Source: Angiostrongylus vasorum (taxonomy: Eukaryota; Nematoda; Chromadorea; Rhabditida; Metastrongylidae). From it: a stretch of DNA of 64,000 bases. The position numbers and the translations under genes are program-made. The stretch lies in assembly GCA_018806985.1 (NCBI GenBank), contig JADANN010000404.1:62001-126000 (forward strand), read 5' to 3'. Under the pieces are notes generated by a model. It saw nothing but the letters and a program-made list of their open reading frames with translations. It was not told where the DNA came from and searched no databases. This document shows, piece by piece, positions 35,118 to 45,299 of the stretch (position 1 is its first letter; the number at the start of each line of letters is the position of its first letter).

Positions 35118-35479
35118 TATACTAGTATATTATGCATATATTATTATATTCGCTTTCAAGTGCGACGTCAAAAAAGAAACAATTTCAGAAAGAAAATTCA
35201 GCAGACAGTGATCTATGCTGCCGACACGTGGCACTTGTGTGTTCGCAGCGCCAAGCCTTACAGAAATCGTCTTGTAATGATAAAATTCTTACAACAATAT
35301 AGAGGAAGAATACTTTTCCCAGGAGGAATGCACCTCCTCCGTTTCGTTTTATGTGGGTCGAGCTGAAGCAGAACTATTGCTTGAAGAGGATATTTTAAGT
35401 TATTGAGAATCTTACAAAGAAATGTTATAAACATGTATTACGCCCTCGATACCTAGGCCTAGCTTTCCGAGGTCGCAAC
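35118..35479. other. no gene recognised
   Basis: Contains TTTCAGAAAGAAAATTCAGC and a short open frame; no motif seen. Confidence 0.35.
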
Positions 35480-35860
35480 GTGGGGGAGGATATAGTTACG
35501 GGTGGCTTACCCGTCTCCTCTAGAGTAGACATGCGTTTAATTGTTGGAGAAGATTTCTAACCACCACCCATGTGCTTCCCAGTTATGACTGACTCGACTG
35601 CGGAATTTAGCCGAAATGACTTGTAAAATACAACTTACATAAATGAGAGCATACCCATATACGTATGCATAGTTACGTCTTCTCTAACTCAGAAGGTATG
35701 CGCAAAATTAGCGTAGCAGATGCAGGGAGTCGCATCTTGGATCCAATTGAGTCTTAGGGAAGCACAAGATTCTTGTCCGCGTTCATTCCCCTATCTGCCA
35801 AATATAACGCACGACCTAGCTCGCGACTAACCGGCTATCGATTACCAATGAACAAGATCC
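35480..35860 (-). mobile_element. RTE 5' end, inverted relative to the adjoining RTE
   Basis: Read on the minus strand this matches the leader of the 42.3 kb copy from its very start. It begins with AGCCGGTTAGTCGCGAGC (compare AGCCGGTTAGTCCCGAGG at 42272), then a block near a GGATCC-like AATTGGATCCAAGATG, GCAGTCGAGTCAGTC, a CCAACAATTAAAC block and TCTACTCTAGAGGAGACGGG. It covers the 5' end to about base 350 of the element. Confidence 0.75.
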
Positions 35861-37200
35861 TATAGAGGAAGATTACTTGCATGGTCACAGCATTTGGCTT
35901 CGATGTACACGAGCTGCTTGCCGAGCTCCCAGTATGGGAGCTCCCTGCATGACATCGACATCGACAACTATCTCCTAATCTGCTTCCTATCTGTGATGTA
36001 TAAATTCTTCACTGGTGTGATCCTCAAAAGTATTTAAAGAACACCGAACAGAAGACAACAATGGGAACAAACAGATTTCAAGATGGAAATGTCACGACTG
36101 ACCACATCCATGTGGTCACAAAACCATCACGGGAGCACAAGAGACGCTATGACGCACCTTTATCGGCTTGAAAATAGCTTTCTACATGGTTGAAGAATAG
36201 GCGCTCATGGAAGCTATGGATGCCCGGGGCTTCCCTACTTAGTACATCAAGATTCTCTGACAGCTGTGTGCGAATAAATAGAGAGATTCGGCAAGGCGAC
36301 AATATCTCGTGAATTTTATTCATAAGCACCGCATGAGAAGATTGGAGAAGGAAAACATGGAATTGAAAATCGACGGTCGACAATTAAATCATCCTGGCTT
36401 TGCTGACGAAGTCGTTTTTGTAACAGCAAGCAATAGCCAGGTGAAACGTATGTTAGCCGATCTTAAACGATATTGTTGGAAAGATTGGCCTTACAATAAA
36501 TCTCAAGAAATGCTCTCGAAAAATCTCGAAAAAAATTTAGATGCAATCCAAGTATGTATATCTGAATCGGGAAGTTAATATAATGATCGAATTAGCGCTA
36601 GAGTTTAGTATTAGAGAAACCACATGGAAAGCTTTAAGAGCAAAGTGATTCTGGTTAAAAGAACTGAGAACGCGCGACTGCGTGTCCAGTTTTTTCAGCC
36701 TCACGATTCCATCTACCTGAAAGGATGGGGCAGAAACCTGGTCGCTACGTGCGCAGGACGAAAGAACACTGAGCGTTGTTGAACGCGCTGTCAAAAGGAC
36801 GATGCTAGGAATATCCCATATCATGCAAATGAGGAAAGCGATTCAAAGCTCCGACCTGAGTCAGCGGTCAAAAGTCAAAGATGCCGTTCTATATCCCAAT
36901 TTCTTGAAGATAAGGAGGGCTGGACTTGTAATGTTATGAACAAGAACGGATGGGTAAGATGCGTTAGCGACCGAATTCCGCGGATGTCAAAAGCGCAGCA
37001 GTAAGATCACCGACTCGCTGGTCAGAGTTCTTCAAGAAAATCCTAGAAGAATGATATGACGTTCAGTGCATTTCTAGAATAAGCAGAACCTCGCGCTAAG
37101 TACTCTTGCACGCTAGAAGGACGGTTGGAAATCTACAGGTACCCGTTTGGGTCATTCATTAAGCGATCACTGGAACGACGTGTAACGCAGGTGATATGCA
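35861..37200 (+). mobile_element. RTE retrotransposon, sense 3' part
   Basis: Starts within the RT fingers near 35895 (CGAGCTGCTTGCCGAGCTCC) and continues through ACTGACCACATCCATGTGGTC (TDHIHVV). It then reads MELKIDGRQLNHPGFADEVV, in which F-A-D-D has become F-A-D-E, and QVKRMLADLKRYC. The 3' region follows at the position of the E-T-W block (GAAACCTGGTCGCTACG, 36731), the ERAVKRTMLGISHIMQMRKA block near 36785, and the C-terminal zone to GCAGGTGATATGC at about 37190. Several indels; dead copy. Confidence 0.85.
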
Positions 37201-37639
37201 GACACATGCAAATGTAAACGCCTAAAGAGATCATATACATTTAACGGCGCGTTTTGCACAAATAAAGCGATGCCGTTCAATATGTTCAACGTGATTATTC
37301 GATTTTGTGCCGGTCAAGCAAGGTCTGGACCCTTTCGGGGTTGTGACCAGACTGTGATTTCAGCCAGACTCTTATGAAACCCGCTTGCAGCTTAAATCTA
37401 CAAAAGATGTTGTCTCGCAGTCACGAAAGTTTGTGAACAGCACAGTGATCCCATGATTCCAGAGCGAATTAGGTCGACTAGCATTCGATGAATTCCAGAA
37501 AGGAGGAAAAATACTTGACCAGCCGGCAAATCGACACGCGTTTCTGAAGACCTTCGTTAATGGTGTATGCAGAAAAGAAATCGAATGCAAAATGGGCTAG
37601 GGAAGGCACAATCCCGGGTCATATATGAAGGATACGTAG

Positions 37640-37860
37640 ATAGAGCTCCCGGCGTTAATCATTTCCTAAGAGATGCGTCATAAATTCGACTTTATCGCCA
37701 AAGGTGATTTAATCGCATAGCTGCATCATACAATGATGACCTGAGGTGGCCTACTGGTGTCAAATCACTGCTGTTACCTCGCAGGAAGGTCTGGTACCAA
37801 TTTGTCGACACTGGTGGGATAGAAGCATGGTAAGTCCGGGGAGCGGGATCAACGGGCTGC
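37640..37860 (-). repeat. tRNA-derived SINE, 5'-truncated
   Basis: On the plus strand it reads AGCTCCCGGCGTTAATCATT, then AGGTCTGGTACCAATTTGTC and ACTGGTGGGATAGAAGCATG. The A-box end is missing or scrambled near 37855. It faces the next SINE, so the two form an inverted pair separated by about 80 bases of TA/CATA-rich DNA. Confidence 0.75.
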
Positions 37861-37937
37861 CACTATCATATGTATGCATATACACATATATATTGTGAAA
37901 TTTTTGAAATATTGCATATACATACATTTACATACAT

Positions 37938-38222
37938 AAAGGTGCGTGTGGCGCAGTGGTCGGAGGCGCCCTGCAACAAATATGTGGGGTCGATCCTTGC
38001 GCCCATGGTCCACTAAGCCTTCCATCCCTCTGGGGTCGACAAATTGGTACGAGACTTCTGTGGGATGGATTGCAGCACCGGCTCAATACATCAGTAGGCC
38101 ACCGTGAGTCATTGTAAAAGCCACATATGCATTCAATCACTTCCAAATGATGCTTAATGAAGTCGAATGCATGGCGCATCCCTCAAGGGATTGATCAACA
38201 ACGAGAGTTTTATTCCTTAGTT
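37938..38222 (+). repeat. tRNA-derived SINE
   Basis: Starts AAAGGTGCGTGTGGCGCAGT and keeps GTGGTCGGAGGCGCCCTGCA. Ends GATTGATCAACAACGAGAGT. Flanked on both sides by CATACA/TATG microsatellite. Confidence 0.85.
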
Positions 38223-38694
38223 TTTTATGCACATACATATATGCATACATACATATACACAAAGATTGAACCCAGTTTGAGATTTATTGACTGTTGTTCC
38301 TTTTAAAATTGTAGATGACTATAGGTCTGCTAGTACGATTTGTTACTCGCTCCAATACACATGGAAACGCGTCAGCACGGCTATCCCAACACAGCAGGGA
38401 GAATCGACGCGACCATCATTCAACGAGATTCGTGATGAAAACGAAGCTCCTTGAACAGCTGTTGAGAGTTGGCCGGATGTGTTATACAACCAGTTGGAGG
38501 AAGTAATCTGCAGCGAATAGTTCTTCCTTAAATTTTTTGCCAGATAATTTAATGCTAGACTAGGAACGACCAGAGGAAATGATTGCAATATAGAAAAATT
38601 CGGAATAGGAAATGAAAATAGGAATATAAACGGTATTGTAGGACTACTGTTCGCAGCCCGTTTTTTGACAGAGCGTCAGCCAGCACTAGCCGAC
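38223..38694. other. upstream region of the H3-like gene
   Basis: CATACATA microsatellite up to about 38265, then unique sequence. ATAGGAATATAAACGG at 38613-38628 could act as a TATA-like element some 70-80 bases upstream of the H3-like start. Open frames at 38315-38588 are opposed shadows with no motif. Confidence 0.4.
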
Positions 38695-39105
38695 ATGGTC
38701 AGGATCAAGCAGCCAGCCCGACGATGGACCGCAGAGCAACCGCCACGCAAGCAACTGGCAACGATGGCTGCCCGAAGAGTTGCACCGGCCGCTGATGGCC
38801 CGAAGAGGCCTCGTCGCTATCGTCCTGGGACCGTAGCCCTACGTGAGATTCGTCGCTGCCAAAAATCGATGGAGCCGCTGATCCGCAAGCTGCCGCTCCA
38901 GCGTCTTGTGCGAGAAATCGCACAAAGTTACAAGATAGATGTGCGATTCCAGTCCTCAACTTTAATGCTTATTCAGGTGGCAGCAGAATCCAACCTGGTG
39001 GATCTGTTCGAGAACGCGAACCTATGTGCTGCACATGCGAGGCGCGTGACCGTCATGCCCAAGGACATGCAGCTGGCCCGTCGGATTCGAGGAGAGCGAC
39101 CGTAA
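38695..39105 (+). CDS. divergent histone H3 variant, 136 residues, intronless
   Basis: A core-histone H3 that should fold into a nucleosome. The ATG at 38695 gives 135 residues after Met, exactly the length of canonical H3, with no gaps in alignment; an in-frame ATG-less extension to 38665 also exists. The core is well kept: [72 protein letters not shown]. The tail is altered (canonical numbering): K4, K18, K36, K56, K64 and K79 remain, but K9 is Arg, S10 is Trp, K14 is Gln, K23 is Met, K27 is Arg, S28 is Val and K37 is Arg. The usual silencing and acetylation sites are thus gone. It lacks the longer loop 1 of CENP-A, so it is not a typical centromeric H3. No histone stem-loop is seen downstream; AATAAA at 39211-39216 suggests polyadenylation. 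An H2B relic lies tail-to-tail 117 bases downstream. It could be a tissue-specific variant or a very young pseudogene; the intact frame favours function. Confidence 0.85.
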   Translation: MVRIKQPARRWTAEQPPRKQLATMAARRVAPAADGPKRPRRYRPGTVALREIRRCQKSMEPLIRKLPLQRLVREIAQSYKIDVRFQSSTLMLIQVAAESNLVDLFENANLCAAHARRVTVMPKDMQLARRIRGERP

Positions 39106-39222
39106 ACGAGAATATATAATCCTCGTCCGGAACATCCTTTATTTGTTTATAAAGTGCTGTTTATGAAGTGAAGTGAAACGAAGTGATGAAGATTGTTCAT
39201 TGTTGCTATGAATAAAATGGTC

Positions 39223-39459
39223 TTACCTCTTAACGGTTTCATTGGCTATGTGGTCAAAAAAGATCATTATCAAACAAGTCCATGATTGAAGTGGCCTTTA
39301 GGGGGACACACAACTATCGGGATGTGCGTGGCATAGTACACGGTAGATATTGATCGAGTAGCTCGCCGTCCGACTGTGTTTCTTCTTGTCTTTGGCGCGT
39401 CTTGCCGTCTGGCTCTTCGCTGCCTTTTTGGCTCCTTTGGCTGACGATATACGTGGCAT
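39223..39459 (-). pseudogene. histone H2B pseudogene
   Basis: Minus-strand ATG at 39459 opens MPRISSAKGAKKAAKSQTAR, then SYSINIYRVLCHAHPDSCVS, clearly the H2B basic tail and first histone-fold helix (family: S-Y-S-x-Y-I-Y-R-V-L-K-Q-V-H-P-D-T-G-V-S). After CVSP the frame hits TAA near 39298. A shift of frame restores KATSIMDLFDNDLF (family: K-A-M-S-I-M-N-S-F-V-N-D-V-F). A second shift at the T-run near 39261 gives DHIANETVKR, and the match ends at about 39225. The second half of the fold is missing. An upstream in-frame extension to 39606 is probably not coding. It lies tail-to-tail with the H3 variant and is probably what remains of a small histone cluster. Confidence 0.85.
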
Positions 39460-39606
39460 GGAGGCTTTTTTGTAGAAACTAAGAGTGGGGCATGCCTTGG
39501 CCTGAGCGAACTTGCATCCCTGTAGGGGAAAGGCTCCACTGCTATGGCTACTACAGACTTCAGTGCTTGGGAACAAAATTAAGTCAATGGACCTCTTTAG
39601 GGCCAC

Positions 39607-40784
39607 AATCGCAATTTAATACGTTCATTAAGAAGGCATTCCAATGAAGACTTCATTTTTTTCCGTGTGTTTTTTTTTCTTGCCGTTAACTTCTCAAGAG
39701 TGAAACATGGATTGTTTCACGTGTTAGCGTTTTTGTTTGGAGCGCAACTATTAATTTCGCTCATGACCTTTGAGAATCTTCAGTTTTTGTTTTCTCTGAG
39801 TGGTAGAATAGTACAAGAGTCAAGAAATCTCGTCTTTGTCTCGTTATTTAAAGAAATTTCTGAGTTCTCTCAGAAAAAAAAAGAGCTTGTAGTGCCTTAT
39901 AATCATTGTACAATTACTGACTATACTAACTGCGTTGTAGCATCACCACAATTGAAAACGCTAAATTGCTAAAAAGCCTTTGGAAGCTTGCAATTCTCCA
40001 AAATCGGCTGGTCGATTTATGGAAAAGAGGAGTAGGTGGTTCCGCTTCATGTTTTTCTACAAAACAGGCTGCCTAGCCTATGTGTTACTACCCTATTTAT
40101 TCAGCGTTCTGTTGCAACAGAGATATTTATAACTTCACAATCAACTTCGAAATACTTTGGTAACTCGGCTGTTGTCCAGCATGCACATTGCTACGCCGGC
40201 TAGTCATGCAACGCGTCCTGCGACGCGGTAACGCCTGTTCGATTCTTCGTGCGAAATGGCGACGTGGAAAAAAGTAAAGTAAAACAAAAGAGAAAGATAG
40301 AACAGAACTGCTAGACATATCGGTTAAAGCGTTGTCTTTATTGATCCGTCCATTGTGTCCCATTTAAGACAGCGTACCAGTATTGAGTAAATCAATAAAA
40401 GCGAGCGGTGTTACGGTTCATGAGCTCAACTTTTCAGTTTTTTCAAAAAAAGGAGAAATTAAACGATCATTATGTATGCCTCATATTTGCAGAAACATAG
40501 CAGAGATTCTAGTTATCCTCCATTCTGTGTAAACGATTATGTTTACGACATTCGTTATTCATCGTAACCGCATCTGGTATTCGTACCCCAGTTGTGAATT
40601 CTCTGCGCCATGAATTGAACTTGGAAGTAACCCTACGAAATATAGGAAGTACTATGACTGGTCCAATGAAAATTGATGATACTGCATTCTTTTCTATTAG
40701 ACAAAATATGGTTAGAAAATATTGCTTTTATTTGCTTGTAGAGTACATTGTTCGTTGTTCTTATGAATACAATGGTCTAACCTT
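39607..40784. other. no gene recognised
   Basis: Mostly AT-rich. A stretch at about 40165-40265 (GGCTAGTCATGCAACGCGTC to CTGTTCGATTC) has a tRNA B-box-like GTTCGATTC but no paired tRNA arms. Sequence at 40740-40800 resembles 39190-39245 (ATGAATA.AATGGTCT.ACCT), apparently a repeat border. Confidence 0.4.
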
Positions 40785-41115
40785 TCAACGGTTTACCGCC
40801 TCATCGTGGCTGCGAGGTGTTCCTGGGTGTCGGGTGGCCATATACAACGAAGGGTTCCTCCGCACAGCAAGGTCTCCCAAGCTGAGAAGGAGTCCGGCGT
40901 TTCCAACCGGAAGCCCAGCTAAGAGTATACCAATACCAGGGATCACAAACGCGGCGACTACCTCGGATAGTGACGACCTGGGGGAAGACATTGACTTGAC
41001 TGACCTCAGCATTCCAGGGAACCACAATAGCTATGGCAGCAAAACTCCGAAAAAATTGAAATTAAACTGGGGTCCGCAGAACCAGTGAAGGAGAGCCATC
41101 CAAGTATCCAAGTAA
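40785..41115 (+). repeat. repeat family Q, with open frame
   Basis: Shares TCATCGTG.CTG..AGGT, CCCA.GCTGAGAAGGAGTC and TCCGGCGTTTCCAA-type blocks with 19565-19895 (minus). Here the plus-strand frame 40594-41088 stays open through it and reads SPKLRRSPAFPTGSPAKSIP then DSDDLGEDIDLTDLSIPG, a low-complexity Ser/Pro/acidic sequence ending in a basic SKTPKKLKLNWGP. The DLGEDIDLTD stretch looks like part of a retroelement first ORF, but this is only an inference. Confidence 0.6.
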
Positions 41116-41779
41116 GTAAGTAAGCAACCAACCTCTAGCTTCCTTTATTAGACAGCGTGAAAATTTTTTCGACCCACCGCAAGCTTCTCAATGAGGCTCT
41201 TATCGAATGCAAGACAGTATTTTAAATCCGATTAATAAGAATGTGTAACCTTCAACGGTTCCTACTCATGAAGGAATCCTATGCCGTGTTGTCGAGTGTC
41301 GGCGTTGCGCGTCCACAGGTGGCGCATAGAGGGTTATGATGGAGTCGCGCCTGAGATACTTGATGTATAGAACGTCGAGAATTTTTTAAGTAATAATATA
41401 TGACAAAAACTTCGGCCTTCATCATTATAAAGACTGAAGTCATCACAACGGTCAGAGTTATGAACAGCTTAGGAAATATTGCTCGTTGTGTGAGAGTGGT
41501 ACATCATAAAGGCACTGGTGATAGCTAAAATATAGATGCTGAAGTAGCAACAAAAAGCCGGCTTCGTTATGCAGGACAAGAATCCTCTGCTGAGTGTCTA
41601 GCAGGAATGGCTGAATTTCTATGTTGATGCCGATAATGACTTATCTACAAGCCTTCAAGACGAAATATTATACACATATGTCAGCTTCAAGTGAAGAAAA
41701 CATGAATCTTGTTTGTTCAGTGAAGCTATAATTCATCATAATGATATCGGTCCAATGATTTTTGCTTTTTACAGTACAG

Positions 41780-41826
<47 letters not shown>

Positions 41827-42261
41827 TGGATGGTATCTGCAGAAATAGAACACCTTTACACAGATCCGTGATGTTCCTCGCAAGAATGGACCGATAGAAC
41901 TTCTTTCGCGCATCCGAGAGTTTCATCTGTGAAAATCATAGGTACGCATCAACAAAGTATTGAACGAAATCAAAGCAAAAAATTGCCGATCTGTTTAAAC
42001 GCAAACTAAAATAAGAAGAGTGGGACTAACCTCGATAATGGTTTACTCTTTCGCTCGTAGTAATTTCTCAACCTCTTCTTTCGAACCACTTAGCACCATT
42101 GGTTACAAAATTTCTTGCACTTTTTGCACTCGTTTGGATGAACTACGCTGCACAAACTACTCAAGAATGCAGCTAAAGAACATGTACATATGTGTTTGTA
42201 CATGAATACATGTGTTTTTTATATCTATATATGCTTATATCCACGGATCTCCCTCATATCA
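41116..42261. other. no gene recognised
   Basis: AT-rich DNA. 41250-41350 repeats part of the family Q border (CCTTCAACGGTTCCTACTC, GTGTCGGCGTTGCGCG). A TA tract at 41784-41821 is listed separately. Confidence 0.4.
41784..41821. repeat. (TA)n microsatellite
   Basis: About 19 TA units. Confidence 0.95.
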
Positions 42262-45030
42262 GGGATCTCGAGCCGGTTAGTCCCGAGGCTACGTGGGGCG
42301 CACCCAAGTGACGAATAGGGGGTTAATCGCGAGCCAAAAGCGACCATTGCTTCCTCGAGACGCAGGTGGATCCAGGGGACGGACTCCTTGTTTCTGCTTC
42401 GTCAATTTTGCACATACTTTCTGTATTTACGACGCGTATTCATGCATGCTTGCGTGGGTGTGTTCCTCCTTATGCGGATTGTATTCTACGAGTCAATTTG
42501 GCCAAAAGCCTGCAGTCAAGTGACAGGGAAGTACAGGGGGAGGCGGTTAGGGAGACGCCTCCAACAAATAAGCTCCATGTCCACTCTGGGAGACTGGCAA
42601 GATACTCGTGAGTGTACCCAGCACCCACGTTCAGAGCCCAGCAAGCTGTACGTGGGTATCAAAATGCCAAACACAATAAAAAAAAGGGCCTCATTCCCAT
42701 GACCCCCGAAAAAAGCTCCCAATTCGGCAGTGTTGAGTAGGACGAGTACGGAGAGGCTGCCAAAATCTCAAGGCCAAAGGAAGCTGTCTGGATTGCAAAG
42801 AACTACGGTGATAATCTGTACCCACAATGCACGTACACATCCGAGCCCTCGATAAAGATTTACTCATGCAAGCAAGAAGGACAAGGTACGACGTCATCAG
42901 CCTGGCCGAGACGAGAAGATGTCAATCTTTCAACGTCGTCTATGACACCGGAGAAGAATTGTTCTTCGGAACATGCGACAGTAGAGGACTCGGAGGCGTC
43001 GGCGTTCTCGTCAAAACGAGTTTGTCCATGATCATCGACTCATTCGAACAGCTTGGAACCCGAATCGGACGTTTAAGATTAAAAAGATGTGGATCAAAAC
43101 CTGCCTCGACAATCTTCGTCGTTTACGTGCCGACATCAAACTATGACGAAGAAGAAGTCGAAGCATTCTATATGGACTTGGAGAGGTTCTACAGAGAAGA
43201 CTGTACATTCTTTAAGGTCATCATTACAAATTTTATCCCTAAGATTGCACCAAGAAAAACGTCTGAAGGACGTCACATTGGGACCCATGGATTAGAATGG
43301 AACGAACCGGGTGAACGGCTACCTGAGTTTATAATGACGACCATGACCATCCATGGTAACTGGCAATTCCAGAAGCCTTACCCTCAACGCTGGACGTGTT
43401 AATCCCCAATGGAGAATACCATAACGAAATAGACCACATCATAGTAAATAGAAGGTTTTGCCTAACCGATGTCGCTGTTGTCCCAAAATTCTACACGGGA
43501 TCAGACTACCGTCTCCTTCGTGCAAGATTCTATTTCTCGTGGAAAGGAGAAAAAGCCGCTAAATTCAAAAACCGAAGTCCCAGATCCACCGCAAACTGGG
43601 AATTATTCAACTCATTAGTCGACTGTTGGGAAGATGCCGTTGTCGACAACGTCGACGAAGAATACGATCGGCTCATTCAACATCTTCACGCTAGCGCTTT
43701 GAAAGCTGAGAGATCGAAAGTCACCAAGAGACGTCTGTCTACAGAAACACTCGAGCTGATACGCCAGCGTGGAATCGCACGAGCCGCAGACAACCGCGAA
43801 ATAACGTCCAAACCTGGAAAACGCAGAGGCGATGAAAAGAAGATCTTAAAGAGAGAAGAGCAGCAGTAGTGGTCGAAGTTGCTGAGGCTAGGAAGAGAGT
43901 TCGCAAAGCACACCGAAGCTTCGACAATTACAAGACCAAGATGATTGCACTCCCACGCCAAGACGGAACAGTTACAGCGTCGAGAAAGGCAATGGAGAAA
44001 ATCGTTCACGGATACTACACTGATCTCTTCGAGAGCCACGTCCACCTTCCGTCATACGAAATAAAGGAGGAAGGATATGTTGTACCACAGGTTATCGCTT
44101 CCGAAATCCGACATGCCATTTCGTCGGTGAGAAATCGAACAGCACCAGGTCCGGACAGGATAAGACCAGAACACCTGAAGAACCTTCCGCCAGTCCTCGT
44201 AAACACACTGGCTCGGCTCTTCACACGTTACCTGCTTAAATATGAGGTCCCTACCGAGTGGAAGACCACCAGGACCGCGTTATTGTTCAAGAAGGGTGAC
44301 CTACACGATATCGGCAACTGTCGCCCAGTTTGCTTACTGTCTGTCGTCTACAAACTTTTCACTCTAGTCATCTTAAACAGGATTGACAGAACACTGAACG
44401 AAGGACAGCCATGTTAGCAAGCAGGGTATCGAAAAGAATTTAGTACGATGGACCACATTCACACAGTAAGAAGGTCGATTGAAGTATCGTGAGATTACAA
44501 AAGGCCGCTCTGCCTCACTTTCATCGATTTACCGAAGGCCTTTGATTCAATTGACATAGAAGTAGTCATGGAAGCACTTGATAGTCAAGGAGTCCCTACT
44601 AAGTATATAAAGATTCTTCGTGAGCTGTACAAAAATTTCACAACCAAGGTATCACCAATCTACAGCGATATTAACATTGACGTCAAAAGAGGGGCAAGGC
44701 GATACCATCTCGCCAAAACTATTTACCGCCACCTTCCAGAACGTCATGCGTACATTGGAATGGAACAATATGGGAGTGAAAATCGATGGTAGCAATTACA
44801 CAATCTTCGCTTTGCTGATGACATCGTCCTCATCACACCAAACATTAGCCAAGCGGAACGTATGCTTGCTGACTTTGATAAAGCCTGTGGAAAGATAGGT
44901 CTTCGACTAAATCTCACAAAAACGATGTTCATGGAGAACGCATTGGTTTCGTATGCCCCATTCACGGTCAATGGAACGAATATCTCCGAATGCTCCAGTT
45001 ATATCTATCTAGTTCGGGAAATGAATATTT
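42262..45030 (+). mobile_element. RTE retrotransposon, best copy, 3'-truncated
   Basis: The most complete RTE in the window. The leader begins near AGGGATCTCGAGCCGGTTAG (42262). Endonuclease: [70 protein letters not shown] (catalytic GDFN altered), then NEIDHIIVNRRFCLTDVAVV and TGSDYRLLRARF (the S-D-H active-site motif, here S-D-Y). RT: RTAPGPDRIRPEHLKNLPPV, LLFKKGDLHDIGNCRPVCLL, FIDLPKAFDS (motif A), LHNLRFADDIVL with intact F-A-D-D in one frame near 44800-44830, and QAERMLADFDKACGKIGLRL. Frameshifts at about 43380, 43869 and 44700 and a stop at 44415 (TAG) break the protein. The copy ends abruptly at 45030 in the Y-L-G-R-E-x-N block; non-LTR elements are normally 5'-truncated, so loss of the 3' end implies later rearrangement. 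Confidence 0.93.
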
Positions 45031-45299
45031 TGAATATTCTATTCTAATATATATTCTGTACCGAGTACCAATCTGGCTCCTGCTTTATAGATACGCATTT
45101 GCTGGAACGAGTCATGTATCGAACGGGCTTACATATGCTACCTTTCATGTGAAGATTTATGCGCCTTCAGATAAACAGGATATCGTAGCAGTTCCGCAAG
45201 AAATGACCCGCGAAAAACATTTTTCTTAGGTGAGCAAAAATGGTAGCACCGGAGAGGTGGCAAAGTTTGGAAGGTGCTGCTGCAATGTCTGAGGATAGG

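Noticed and set aside
38665..38694. Extending the H3-like protein ten residues upstream ([10 protein letters not shown])
   Set aside because: The first in-frame codon is not ATG, and the ATG at 38695 gives exactly the canonical H3 length.
38705..38959. Minus-strand open frame across the H3-like gene
   Set aside because: Antisense shadow of the conserved H3 codons.
39106..39180. Search for a histone 3' stem-loop (GGCTCTTTTCAGAGCC type)
   Set aside because: Not present; only a weak TTTATTTGTTTATAAA palindrome and an AATAAA further on.
40160..40270. GCTAGTCATGCAACGCGTC to GTTCGATTC, possible tRNA or snRNA
   Set aside because: Only the B-box-like end fits; the rest does not fold as a cloverleaf.
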